Positions 38,504 to 48,986 of a DNA stretch of 64,000 nucleotides are shown piece by piece; positions within the stretch are counted from its first letter, which is position 1, and every line of letters begins with the position of its first letter. The notes under the pieces are model-generated. The model was not told the DNA's origin and did not search any database. It saw nothing but the letters and a program-made list of their open reading frames with translations. Position numbers and translations under genes: made by a program. This DNA comes from Blastocladiella emersonii ATCC 22665 (taxonomy: Eukaryota; Blastocladiomycota; Blastocladiomycetes; Blastocladiales; Blastocladiaceae), in NCBI GenBank assembly GCA_025594325.1, contig JANHCV010000009.1, positions 1,488,001-1,552,000 on the forward strand. Direction: 5' to 3'.

Positions 38504-40730
38504 ATGGAAACTCATGGATGGGACCCTATGCAATACGCTTGGATGCCGTGGCCCGACGGGTCGCTGCTTGCGGCGGGCGCCGGGGCGGCACTCGGTCTGT
38601 CGCCTCAGGCCGCCGGGCCGCAGCTCGACGCTTTTGGTTACGCCGCCCCGCCGTCTGCGCCTCCCGGCTTCAGCTCGCTCTTGAATCAACCCAACACGTC
38701 AGCACCGAACACGGCGCACGCTGACGAAACCTCCCCGTCATGCTCTTGTGCAACCGACGTTGCCGCGCTTCGCGAGGCGCGCAAGCTTATCCTGCCCGCA
38801 CTTGGTTCCGCCGACTTTGATGCCGATCCCGCGAAATGGCTCGAGATCCTCGAGGTCGACTTGGCTGCGCTCGGCTTGCCCGAGCGCCAGCGGCACCTTG
38901 CTGCGCTTCATCACGTTCAACCTGAGCTTGCGCGCCGGCTTCGCGTGCGCACTCACCAGCTTGCTTCACCCGGAACCGACTTGTGGCACGACGGCTTTCG
39001 CGCAGCTGTTCTCGAACTTGCGCCGGCTACTCCTTCGGTGCACGCAACCAACGTGCCCGCGGAGTCCGAACCCGGCTCGATTGCATCCTTGCCGAGTCTC
39101 GATCCTGTCGAATCGAGCCCGAACGTAACGCCGACTCACGATACGCCGCTGCCCTCGAGTGAAGATCACGTCGATGTTTTGTTATCGTGTGAAGCTTCGC
39201 TCGAGTCCGCGACACGCTACGAAGACGATAAGCCGTCCTCGATTTTCCCGGTCCCCGAACCAACTAGCTTTGACGACTCTACCGATCTTGGCTCGTGCGC
39301 AGTTCAACGGGACGTCACGAGTGCTGATGATAGCAGTTTTGTGCCCGCTTCCGTCGAGTCACCTGAGCCGACGCCCACTGCCCAAGATTCCGCGGCCGAT
39401 TTGCTATTGTTGGAGACGACCACCTTGGCAGTCGAACTTTGTACGAAAGCCATGAACTTGCCGCGCGCGGGTGTCCCTGGCTTGCACGCGTCCGCGTCTG
39501 ATTCGAATGCAGCTGCCGTCAGCGACTCCGCAGTCCCAACTCCCGTGCTCTCTCACAGCTCGGACGGCAATTCATCCGACGCTGGCGACTCGGACGCGTC
39601 GTTGCCCGACTCTTCTGTATCGCTTCCGACGCAAATCGCTGAACTGCAAGCGGTTCCGCTTGCTCCTCCGTCACCCGCCCGAACTGAGGCCGTTGAGAAC
39701 ATTCGCGTGAATTTGGTCGCCGAGCGGATCCTCTTCCTCGCGAGTTTCTCTTCTCAAAGTTTGGCTATCATGCCGGCCCAGGCCACCATTCTCGACGTGT
39801 ACGAACGTTTCAAGCTCACTAAAATGAGCTCTCCCGCGTATTATTGGGTGATGACCGACGTGGAGCTCGGGGCCTTGGGACTCAGCGGGTCTCTTGGCCC
39901 CGCGGGCCTCATTGCTGACGCGAACACGTCCATTTCGCTGCTGGCCAAGCCGATTCCACGACAGTCGCGTGACGGGAGCTCGGTCGTTGCTCAGCTCTCT
40001 ATTTTCCGTATCGAAGGCGAGACGCCCGAGCATATCGCGGCCGCACTTGCAGCCGATCCGCCCTATACTTCTCTCAAACTCCGCGAGCAGACCAGCATCG
40101 TCTCGTCGCGACTCATGCTCGCCGTCAAGCTTTACTCGAGCGCGACGCGGGTGCGGTACGTCAGCACCGTGTGGGTTGACTGGAAGGACACGCCGTCGAC
40201 CTTGATCTGGACCGCCCTCGCCAAGAACTTGTTGGGCAAACGCGATTGCCTTTGCGCGAAGTCGCTCTTCGCTTCGCTGCTCAACGTGTTCGAGGAGCGG
40301 GGCACCGCGGCGCCGCGCTCGCTCAACGCCAAAAAAGTCGTGGCGGTCGCTCAACGTGCGGTTCGGCGCCATGATCGTGCTCGAGTTTGGCACACCCGAT
40401 TGCGTCGGCCTCTATCACGCTCTCCCGCCGTGCGAATTCCATGTTGGCGGATCGGGTTTCTTCGTCTCAACAGGCAAGTCAACAGGTTCCTTTGCGGTCG
40501 AACATGCTCCACTTGCTGTCAAAAGTTTCTATCATCCCGACAACATGGGCCTCGCTGTCCCGTGGGCCATTGACGCGTTGATTCTCGGCCAAGCTCAACT
40601 GCCAGTCCCTGAGCATGTGACGCAGTGGTCGGCAAATCTCGACCACTACCACGGCTTTCGCGAGCATCTGCGTATTCTCAAGGAGTGTGGGACTTCGCCG
40701 GACGTGCTTTTGAAGCTGTTTGGTCAATAA
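38504..40730 (+). CDS. Paralogue of the HMG-box gene with a different C-terminus; one frame change
   Basis: ATG at 38,504. The first 200 residues parallel the upstream gene (WLEILEVDLAALGLPERQ, HLAALHHVQPELARRLRVR). A Ser/Asp/Pro-rich linker follows. From about residue 430 there is a folded-looking region (YYWVMTDVELGALGLSG, YVSTVWVDWKDTPSTLIW) with no HMG box. Near 40,330-40,360, close to a run of six A, the coding pattern moves to another frame, which continues with FGAMIVLEFGTPDCVGLYH to a TAA at 40,730. A one-base indel in the A run or a missed intron would explain this. Function unknown. Confidence 0.6.
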
Positions 40731-41179
40731 ATCTCTAGTTTATCGCGACGATGGTGCCGTCTCGTAGTTTCTGAAAGTGGCGCGCGATTCACGGCCCACG
40801 ACGAAGTCGCGAAACGAGACCCGCTCGCGCCGCTCATATCACATGATTCCTTGACGCGAATCGCACCGAACACAATGCTCTCCTTGTCGCTATTTACCGT
40901 GGCCGCTCAAGAGTTGTCTCTGGTCGCTGAATATCAAAGCTGATCGCTGTGAGCCAATGCGGTCAAACCTGCGCAACGCTGCCGCACGCATGCGAATCGA
41001 ACGTCCGCTGGTACGCGTATTAAGCAAGGTGAAGTAAGATCAGAGAGAGGGATATTGTATTCGCGCTTCGCCCGCGCATCAAATTTGCGAGCTAGCTGGA
41101 CAGGGATTCGAGCGATGCACGCCCACAACGGCCGCGTCGCAACGACCGCGACTGCTCGCCAGCGTGCGCGCCGGACCGC
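40731..41179. other. Intergenic
   Basis: Convergent 3' flanks; nothing else seen. Confidence 0.4.
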
Positions 41180-42019
41180 TTAGTAGTGCTTAGCAACCTT
41201 GGTCGGCTTGCACTTCTTGGTCTTGCGCGAGTGCGTGGGCTTGGCGGGGGCGGGGGCGGGGGCAGGGGCAGGGACCGGGAAGACGGGGGCGACGGGCTCG
41301 GGGGCCGGCGCGGGCCCGGGGACGATCGGCGTGGGCGCGGGAGCGGGGATCACGGGGTCGGGGTTCTTCGGCGCGGGCGCGGGGACCGGGGCGGGGGCGG
41401 GAGCGGGCGTAGGGGCCGGGTTCGGGTTCGGGTTGACAGGCGTGGGCTTCGGGTCGACGGGAGCGACGGGGATGGGCGGCTCGCGCGGGTCGACGTTGGT
41501 CGGGGTCGGGTTGATGGGCGAGGTCGCCGTGGCGGTGGTCGTGGTCGTGGACGTCTGGGTGGTCGCCGAGGAGGTGGTCGAGGACGTCTGGGTGGTCGCC
41601 GAGGAGGTGGTCGTGGTCGAGGACGTCTGGGTGGTCGCCGAGGAGGTGGTCGTGGTCGACGCGGTCGACGTGGAGGTAGGCGTCGTCGTGGTCGTTGACG
41701 TGGACGTAGGCGGCGTGGTCGTCGTTGACGTGGACGTAGGCGGCGTGGTCGTCGTTGACGTGGACGTAGGCGGCGTCGTCGTCGTTGACGTGGACGTAGG
41801 CGGCGTCGTCGTCGTTGACGTGGAGGTAGGCGGCGCCTTGGTCGTCGACGTGGACGTAGGCGGCGGCGTCGTCGTGGTCGAGGACGTCTGGGTGGTCGCC
41901 GAGGCGGTGCCGGTCGACGACGACGTGGCGACGGCCGTGATGTTGTCGTCGCGGATGGGCGCGGCCTGGGCCAGGACGGCGAGGACGGCGAGAAGGACGG
42001 TGATGGCGGAGATGCGCAT
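41180..42019 (-). CDS. Secreted Thr/Pro-rich mucin-like protein
   Basis: 279 residues from an ATG at 42,019. Residues 1-20 (MRISAITVLLAVLAVLAQAA) form a clear signal peptide ending in an AxA-like site. Next comes a Ser/Thr-rich stalk with about six tandem TSTSTTTTPP units, likely heavily O-glycosylated, then a Pro/Ala/Val-rich rod (PAPAPAPVPAPAP) and a basic tail with several Lys. No GPI signal is seen at the C-terminus. It is probably a cell-wall or extracellular protein; the repeats may vary in number between strains. The opposite strand also stays open (Val/Asp-rich) but only as a shadow. Confidence 0.8.
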   Translation of the reverse strand: MRISAITVLLAVLAVLAQAAPIRDDNITAVATSSSTGTASATTQTSSTTTTPPPTSTSTTKAPPTSTSTTTTPPTSTSTTTTPPTSTSTTTTPPTSTSTTTTPPTSTSTTTTTPTSTSTASTTTTSSATTQTSSTTTTSSATTQTSSTTSSATTQTSTTTTTATATSPINPTPTNVDPREPPIPVAPVDPKPTPVNPNPNPAPTPAPAPAPVPAPAPKNPDPVIPAPAPTPIVPGPAPAPEPVAPVFPVPAPAPAPAPAKPTHSRKTKKCKPTKVAKHY

Positions 42020-43254
42020 GGTGGTGCGTGGCGGATGTCTGTCTATCGGGCTCTATACAGCGGCTCGGTCTAGGCGCTCCGTCTCGTCTTGGAGAGCGAG
42101 GGCGCGGCGGGAGGGCGCGCGAGCTTTATACCGGTCCGCGAGCAAGCGGGCGCCAAGCGACACGGATCACGCAAGCGCGCGGCCGCAAACGTGGCGACGC
42201 CGTGGCGGCGGCGAGCGAGCGAGTGAGCGAAAACAAGGGCGAAGCGCTGAAACGATCCGATGCGGACAGTCGCGAGGTGGCCCACGCTGGTCAGCACGCT
42301 GGTCGCCCTCCGTTTGCAACGCTCCTCCGCGCCAAATCACGTCACGCCCGCTGCCCAACTCGTGTCCAGCCCCTGATCCGTCACCCGCTACTAGTATCGC
42401 GCTCTTCTTGAAGGACCTCACGCGTCCGATCGGCTCTCAAGCGGGCAGACCGCGAGGCGGGCGGCGCGAAGCGCGGGGACGTCCACTGCAGCCGGGGAGA
42501 GCTGCGCGGCGCCGACGCATGGATACATTCGATGCCATGTGTGCGTGACCGATTGCATGTGAGCGTCGTCCCCGACGTTGCGAGCAAACGGCCCGCCGGC
42601 GGGCCACGCGCGCGGATCTGCCCAAGCGCGCGAGCCCTCGCCAAACCGCGACGTGGCGCAAGCCGACGCCCGTCACGTGCCGCTCACATGATATCCCGGC
42701 GCGTCTCGCAGGCTGCCTCGCGCCGCTCGTCGACGCGTATCTCCAGTTTCTGCTTCTGTAACGCAGACAAAGGATGCGGTGGGACGACATCGCGCGTCAA
42801 CAGCTGAAGACATTTGAGGAAACGGGTCCATATAGGTGAAGCGAGCGGCGTATTGACTCGTCCCTGTCGGACGTTTTCCTCAGTCACTCAGAGCGCTCTC
42901 TATCGACGGCTACGCGAGCGACTCCATAACGCCCAAAAACTCTTGCGTGCACGCATCCGCCTCGTCGTCAGTCCGTGCGAGGTGTGAAACCGCGCGTGCC
43001 GCACCAAGACCTTGGTGACAGTCGGGTGCGGCAGGAACGTTCTACCGAGCTCGACGCGCGCTGAGAACAAGTCGCGTCGCGTGTGTCAAGGGTTGTGTGC
43101 GCATCGGTCCAGCAGCTCACCATCTTGGTGGGCGTGACCTCGCAAGGGGACCGCGTCACGCGGGTGTAATACAGGTTCAGCCGCTGGCGAGTCTCAGCTG
43201 TAGCTTTACTTGGCTTCTTGAGACTGTTTCAGTTGGTGAAAGTGAAGTAGTTTA
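42020..43254. other. Intergenic, promoter side of the mucin-like gene
   Basis: No gene supported. Frames present are Arg/Ser-rich noise. The segment probably includes the promoter of the gene starting at 42,019. Confidence 0.4.
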
Positions 43255-43467
43255 TCAATTCTCAATCCTGCTCAGCAGGGACAGTCGCTCCATGTCCTTC
43301 GCCACGTGCTGTAATGCCTTCTGCACGAGAACCCGACTGTTGAACCGGATGATGAGGATGTCCTCGGTCCTGCGCGCTTGAGAGAGGACCATGTACGGGT
43401 ACTGGGCAGGAAAACGATGCGGGAGCTTGGGGTCGCCAAAGTCGGCAATGACCTTGTTCAGGGTCAT
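43255..43467 (-). CDS. Small hypothetical protein or gene fragment
   Basis: 70 residues from an ATG at 43,467 (MTLNKVIADFGDPKLPHRFP). Composition is balanced and protein-like, with a hydrophobic, basic middle (ILIIRFNSRVLVQKAL), unlike the noise frames nearby. It may be a small gene or a fragment of a larger one. No family recognised. Confidence 0.35.
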   Translation of the reverse strand: MTLNKVIADFGDPKLPHRFPAQYPYMVLSQARRTEDILIIRFNSRVLVQKALQHVAKDMERLSLLSRIEN

Positions 43468-43681
43468 CGTTGTGAGAACACGAACGCGAGCGCCGACGCG
43501 ACGCGTCACGCAACGCGTCTTTGAAACGCGTTCTCAGAGTTCAGGGGTAAACTCTTTGAGCTCGCCAGTCGACGAGCACCTCACAAATTCGAGTAGTAAC
43601 CAGTTGGAAGAAAAAGAGTTTGGAATATATCAGACAGCGGAAGTATTTTCGAAAGAAACGAAGGAAGGAACAGGATCAGGA

Positions 43682-44785
43682 TCAGGCCGAGCGGTCCTTG
43701 CCCTTGCCCTTGGCGGGACCGCGACGCGCGCGCTTGGTCGGCGAGGCCGGCGGGGTCGCCGAGTCGTTGTCGTCGGCCTTGTCGTCGTCTTGGGCGGCAG
43801 GGACGGCAGCGCCGGACTTGCCCTTGACGGCCGACGTGCGGGTACGCTTGGTGGGCGAGGCCGGAGGGGTCTTGACCGTCTTGTTCTTGTCGCGGCCCTT
43901 GGCCTTGGTGGCCATCTTGCGCGCGCGGCTTGACAACGACGACGGGCCCGACTTGCATTCGCTCTCCTCCTCGTTGGCGTCGACCTCCTCATTGGCCTCC
44001 GAGTCGACGACGATCTTGGTGATGTTCTTGTTCTTGGTCACGGCGGACGACGACGCGGGAACCACGGTCATGTCGGACTCGCTGCCGACGTCGTCCCACT
44101 CCTGCAGGTTGATGTCGAGCTCCTGGACGACGGCCGACGCCGCGGGTCCCGACGGCGTCGTGGCGCTGCCGGACGTGGTGCTGCCCGACGTGGTGCCGCC
44201 CGACGGCGCGTTGACGGATGCCGAGGTGGAAGTCGGCGAGCGGGTGGTGCACGCGGCCATGAGCAGGACGAGCGCAGCGGGCGCGGCCGCAGCGCCGGGA
44301 ACCATCTTGGCGGGCGACGAGGGACCGGCCGTGAACATGGGCGGACCGTTGGGGCCCTGCGAAGGAGGCGGAGCCGTCGCAGTGGCGACCGACCGCATCT
44401 CGGTGATGAAGAAGGCGACGGACGAGGACATGGTGAAGTGGTCGTTGTTAGCCGCACCCTCGAAGCCGCAGAACAGCGGGCCAGAGACGAGCATGGTCTT
44501 GCCCGTCACCCACAGGCCCTTACTGCCATGCACACTGCACATCGATTCGTGAGTGAGAAGATTCGCAGAAGAGTCGAACAGCGGATCAGGACGTACCGGT
44601 TGGTCGGGATCACACAGCTCATGGACCACGAAGTGAACAGCCTCGAACTGTTGGGGACTAGGCAAAGCACAGTCCAGATTTACGTTGCAGGGGTCGGAAT
44701 GAAGTGAAAGCGAAAAACAACGGAACTCGTCGCGCGACGAAAATCGAAAACGGTCACTGAGCCACTCATGTGACCACAAGAGCAA
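43682..44785 (-). CDS. Ala/Lys-rich nuclear-type protein, unresolved 5' end
   Basis: Open frame of 367 codons ending in TGA. It begins at a TTG, so the real start or a 5' exon is unresolved. Residues 35-130 have a balanced composition (QQFEAVHFVVHELCDPDQ, GLWVTGKTMLVSGPLFCGFE). The second half is acidic and then Lys-rich, with two copies of a TPPASPTKR motif (KTPPASPTKRTRT and ATPPASPTKRARR), which resemble nuclear localisation or CDK-type phosphorylation sites. Function unknown. The segment just upstream (44,786-44,855) is duplicated at 46,918 and may include a 5' exon. Confidence 0.5.
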   Translation of the reverse strand: MLLWSHEWLSDRFRFSSRDEFRCFSLSLHSDPCNVNLDCALPSPQQFEAVHFVVHELCDPDQPVRPDPLFDSSANLLTHESMCSVHGSKGLWVTGKTMLVSGPLFCGFEGAANNDHFTMSSSVAFFITEMRSVATATAPPPSQGPNGPPMFTAGPSSPAKMVPGAAAAPAALVLLMAACTTRSPTSTSASVNAPSGGTTSGSTTSGSATTPSGPAASAVVQELDINLQEWDDVGSESDMTVVPASSSAVTKNKNITKIVVDSEANEEVDANEEESECKSGPSSLSSRARKMATKAKGRDKNKTVKTPPASPTKRTRTSAVKGKSGAAVPAAQDDDKADDNDSATPPASPTKRARRGPAKGKGKDRSA

Positions 44786-44855
44786 GGTTGATGTGCCTGA
44801 TAGGTTTCAATTGCTCCCACAGAAACTCAGCTTCGCTAAAGCTACAGCTGAGAAT
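44786..44855 (-). repeat. 70-bp segment duplicated at 46.9 kb, possible exon
   Basis: Nearly identical to 46,918-46,987. On the minus strand both copies can be read as ILSCSFSEAEFL...EQLKPIR..INL, and most differences fall so that this peptide is kept, so it may be a copied exon. A shorter related stretch (TCTCAGCTGTAGCTTTA) is present in the opposite orientation at about 43,190. Confidence 0.55.
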
Positions 44856-45497
44856 TGTGTCGCGCAGGTCGACCCGCACGACGTAGTACGCCGTGTCGAG
44901 TACGATTTGCGGCTGACTACTTTCAATGCGGCTGACTACTTTCAATGCGGCTGACTACTTTCAGTACGATACAGCGGGCGCGTACACGCCTGACGCTGCT
45001 GACCCTTCTTTCTTATCGCCGGGGTAGGCTCAGTTAGCGGGCGTGATCCAGTCGTGGTCGTGGACCCCGGTGTTGTACTCACCGTCTGTTTTGGGGTTGC
45101 GTCGCACCGCTCTCGCCTTGCTGCGTGCATGTTGAGCTTTCTCCAGTCAATGTGTACGTCACGTCATGGCTAACCCTCAGTAATCACTTTGTAGACGCTA
45201 CCCATCGCCGAGAATAAAATCATTTCCTTGCGAACGACAACCGAGATCCATGACCTTGAACTACCTTGGTAATTGGGCGATTCACAAACTTTCAATGTTA
45301 TTGCGCTTCAAGAGAAAGAAAAAGACGGATCAAAGCGCGACAGTTCGGGCGGCCAGATTGAAGTCAGTTTGGGGAAACAGGGGGAACAGAGGGAACAGAG
45401 GACCTATATTTTGCTCCGGCTGCTTCATAATGATTTTTGCGCGACCTTGACTCTGCGTATGTTGTTGTTCGAAAGCGGTCGTACTGGTTGGCGACGG
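44856..45497. other. Intergenic
   Basis: No gene supported. The 16-base unit GCGGCTGACTACTTTC occurs three times near 44,910-44,965 in tandem, with slight variation. Confidence 0.45.
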
Positions 45498-45505
45498 AGC
45501 TGCAG

Positions 45506-46643
45506 CAGAGCCCCACATTATAATGGTTGGCCAAGTCCATATTATATAATGTCTGGCATCCGGATAGTGTAGTTTAATGGCCGGCCAAAAATGGCCCCAA
45601 AAACGCGTGGAAACCGGTCACGTGTGTGGCGCAATGCAGAGCGGGACGCGTCGAGCTGCTCCCAAGCGTGAGATCAAGCAGGGGTTATGTCCGGAGGCAG
45701 CACGAGTGCGATGTGACGCGCTGAAGCGTGTCGTTACGCTGAGTACTGCACAAGATGCGGCCAGCAGACTGCGTTGGAAGCTTGGGCAAGTTGCACGCCT
45801 GTCGCGGTTCCAGGGCGGGAATCGTCGCGCATACCTTAGACTTGGAGCTGTCTTTGGCGCTCTTGATGTCCATGCTAGGTATGTGAGCGAATTGCGCTTA
45901 ACTCGTTTCGCAAGTCGCAGCGTGACTCGCTTACAGTTGGCCATCATGTTGATCATCACGCTCCGCACAGCGTTGAGTGTGCGCTATTCGCTGTCAGCGG
46001 GGTCCGAGACGATAGGAACGAGCTTGTACACTACCCGACATGTACGTTGCGCGATCGGGCGTTGAGCTGAGGGACACTTGTGCTTGATCCAGGCGAGCAC
46101 GCCTCGCTTGCCTTGCTAGTCCGCGCTAAGATGACGCTGCCGTTTGGTTGCACCGTCCGACTACATCCATGGGATCGACTTGTCCTCCTGCTAGATGTCA
46201 CTATGAGCGGTTCGCAGGTCCGTTCAGACGGAGCGGCCTGCTGAGATGGGAGTAGTAACTCGAGCTGATCGCAACAGCCAAGCTACTCTGAACTGAAGTG
46301 CAGGTCAATTGTTGAAGCTGCTCCAGGTCGCGCGTTCCCAAACGAAGCTTGCTGACGGCACTATTGATTGCTGCGACTTGAGTCGCATTCGGAGTGCGAG
46401 ACACGCGACGCGTCGTGCGAGACACTCGGGCGCCGCACGCGTGGGTGGCCCCAGAGTGACGCCACTTCGTTTCCAGCGACCAAAACTGAGCCACCGTGGC
46501 GCGAGACGGCCGTTTCCGCGCCTCAATGACGCACTTTACCCGGGTCCGACCAAAAACCTGGAAATAATGGATTTTAGTGGCCCAGGGCCGGATTAATGGA
46601 TATGCCGACATTAAAAGTGGATCCATTATAATGTGGGGCTCTG
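45506..46643. mobile_element. Non-autonomous hAT-like DNA transposon with 8-bp target duplication
   Basis: The ends are exact inverted repeats of 21 bp (45,506-45,526 and 46,623-46,643) that begin CAGAGCCCCACATTATAA. They continue inward as a weaker inverted similarity (AATGTCTGGCATCC against AATGTCGGCATATCC). The 8-bp sequence AGCTGCAG lies directly outside both ends (45,498-45,505 and 46,644-46,651). Ends starting CAGAG plus 8-bp duplications are diagnostic of the hAT superfamily. No transposase is visible; a 162-codon plus-strand frame inside (45,577-46,065) has no recognisable domain. The perfect target copies point to a fairly recent insertion. Confidence 0.85.
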
Positions 46644-46917
46644 AGCTGCAGGCGGGGTCGGAGGGCGGTGGCTCAGCGGGTGGCTCAGCGGGTGGCGCAG
46701 CAGTGGGAGATACCAGCGACCAACCGCTCCACTGTCGCTGCGGCTTGCCGCGCACTCAAAGAAGTTCAAGTAGGTCGCCGCATCAAATAAGCAGTGTCAG
46801 AATTTTTATTACACCGGGCTGAGGCCAATGCGGGGAGTCGGGGACTTGGAATGAGAGCTAGACCAAGAGAGTTGGGGTCGGGGGCCAGAACTGCAGAAGA
46901 AGCTTGGTTCACGTGCA

Positions 46918-46987
46918 GGTTGATGTCTCTGATAGGTTTCAATTGCTCAAACAGAAACTCAGCTTCGCTAAAGCTACAGCTGAGAAT
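46918..46987 (-). repeat. Second copy of the 70-bp duplicated segment
   Basis: See 44,786-44,855. Here it lies in a minus-strand frame (46,766-47,023) that stays open around it. Confidence 0.55.
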
Positions 46988-47033
46988 AGAGACTAATCTA
47001 CGCGCAAAAAATGCCCTAATCATCGTTCTATTG

Positions 47034-47770
47034 CTATTTCTGTGGTTCGTCTATCCTGCATTGGCGCAACCGGCTTCTCCTCGCTGTTCGCGCGGTGGTG
47101 GCACGAAAGCATCTCAAAGTCCTCGGTGAGCGTCGGCTGCTCGATGGACCAATCCACAACGGACCATTCTCTGCGGCTTTCACGGAACGTGCGACATATT
47201 TTGGCGAGAAACGCAGGAATGCCGCGGTTGCGCGCGTCAACGCCAGCCTAGACAAGACAACGCGGCCGTCTGGCAATTGGGTCGAGTGCATGGCCACGTC
47301 GACGTTTCCGATCGCCTTGTCGAGGTCAAACTCTAGCGTAAGAGAGCAGCCGAGGTTCTGCATGACGCGAACGGCGCGGCGCGCGGGATACGCGGCGGCC
47401 ACGGCCGCGGCCACGACGGCCGTCTTGGCCGGATCGGATACGAGCACCGATGTCTTGTATGAGGTGCCATACAGCACATCGAGCTGTTGCGGCGGGCCGT
47501 AGCATACGAACGAGTCGTTGATCATCACACCGATGTTGTCGGCCAAAAGCTCGCACTCGGTCGTGTTGCGGCTTGCCAGGATAATAGTCGTGTGCTGTTT
47601 GAGCGCGCGTATAGAGTTCCAGATGGCTTGCTTTGCTTCAAACTCAAGCGACGGCGTGGGTTCATCACGAAATATCACAAGCGGGCGACCAAGACACGCA
47701 ATGGGAATTGAGAGACGGCGCCGGTTTTCAGCACTCAGCTGCATGCCCGCATCAAGGCCACACTCGCCGT
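47034..47770 (-). pseudogene. ABCA-type transporter remnant, NBD2-like
   Basis: On the minus strand the frame reads a degenerate ABC signature (QLSAENRRRLSIPIACLG), a Walker B region with FRDEPTPSLE, the switch region ILASRNTTECELLADNIGVM, and then YGPPQQLDVLYGTSYKT, the layout that follows the second ATPase domain of ABCA transporters. Near 47,150 a frame change is needed to continue into WSIEQPTLTEDFEM, the usual C-terminal motif. No Walker A and no membrane segments are present. It starts next to, and points away from, another ABCA fragment. It is clearly a relic. Confidence 0.65.
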
Positions 47771-47789
47771 GCAGGGACTCGGGTCGACT

Positions 47790-48635
47790 GTTTACCTTGC
47801 GGCCATGTTTGCAAAACCGGCAGTGATCCAGCAGCAGATCGGCCTGTGTCCGCAGGACGACCTTCTGTGGCCAAACTTGACGTGCCTCGAACACTTGCGA
47901 TTCTTTGCCGCGATTCGTGGCGTGTGCGTCACCGCGGGCCCGCTAACCGACCTTGAGGCGTACCTGCTACAGCTTCTGCAGGACCTTGAACTCAAGTCGC
48001 ACGCGCACGAGCGCGTCACCAAACTGTCGGGCGGCATGAAGCGCAAGCTTTCGCTTGCCATCGCGCTACTCGGTTCGCCTCCGCTGCTTGTTCTGGACGA
48101 AGTCATGGAAACGGACGATCCTGACTCGCGCCGTCACATTTGCCGAGTGGTTCACGAAATGCGCGCGTTCTCGACCATCCTCCTCACATCTCACCCGCTT
48201 GAGGGTGTCGATGCCCTGGCGGACACGGTCGCCATCATGGCCAAGGGCGAGCTGCGCATCATCGGCTCGCCGCTGTACCTCAAGCGCAAGCTCAAGTCCG
48301 GGTACCGGTTTACGGCCCAGCGAGCGCCAGGAAACGCGGGCAAAATATTTGACCCGGACCGCATACTTGCCGTAATCAAGACGACGTTTTCAGGCGCGAC
48401 CATACAGACGGCTTCGACAGATCTCGCGGTCTTGACGCTTCCAAGCGCGGCGGACGGGGAGAGCGGCGACGCAACCATAAACAGAATCACCGAGATGTTT
48501 GAAAATTGGGATACTCTCAACGCCGATCACGAGCTTGGCGTCGCGAAAATCGGGTTTGGCATGCCGACGCTCGAGGAGGGTCTCCTCAAGCTCAACAAGA
48601 GGTGGGAGGCGGCGGGAGCCCCGCTGCTGCGATAG
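47790..48635 (+). pseudogene. ABCA-type transporter remnant, NBD1-like
   Basis: The plus-strand frame begins in the middle of an ATPase domain: QQIGLCPQDDLLWPNLTCLE (Q-loop), then KLSGGMKRKLSLAIALLG (signature), LLVLDEVMETDDPDSRR (Walker B, with EVMETD in place of the usual EPTSGLD), LLTSHPLEGVDALADTVAIM (switch His) and GSPLYLKRKLKSGYRFT. These match the first ATPase domain of ABCA lipid transporters. Walker A and all membrane parts are missing. A C-terminal GMPTLEEGLLKL corresponds to the domain end. The fragment stops at TAG 48,635. Confidence 0.65.
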
Positions 48636-48986
48636 TTTTGGTTAATACATCCTTGTCCAATTTCGTCAATACATTTTTCTGGTAACAGATGGAGTGAAAT
48701 TCCTCTGCTTCTCTTGTGCAGCAACCCGTCGTCGGCATGAACCACATCACGCGTTGCGCCACCCACGTGATCGCGGTCATCACATTTTTCGACGCCCAAC
48801 GTCCGTGCTGCGACCATAGCTCAGAGCGCGTTGGCATCGGAGCTGATAAATCGGCAATTGAGTAAGTCTAGTTACCAGCTGTTCGACTCTGGGCGCAAAT
48901 GAAATTGGTGACAAGATAGATTGAAGAACAACAGAAAACGGCAGCGGGAAACGTATTCAAAGTGAGCAAGGCGTCAGGAGCGCGCC
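48636..48986. other. Intergenic
   Basis: 3' flanks of the ABC relic and the convergent leucine-rich-repeat gene; nothing else seen. Confidence 0.4.

Noticed and set aside
41199-42548. 449-codon plus-strand frame opposite the mucin-like gene
   Set aside because: Val/Asp-rich mirror of Thr/Pro repeats; the minus strand has a signal peptide.
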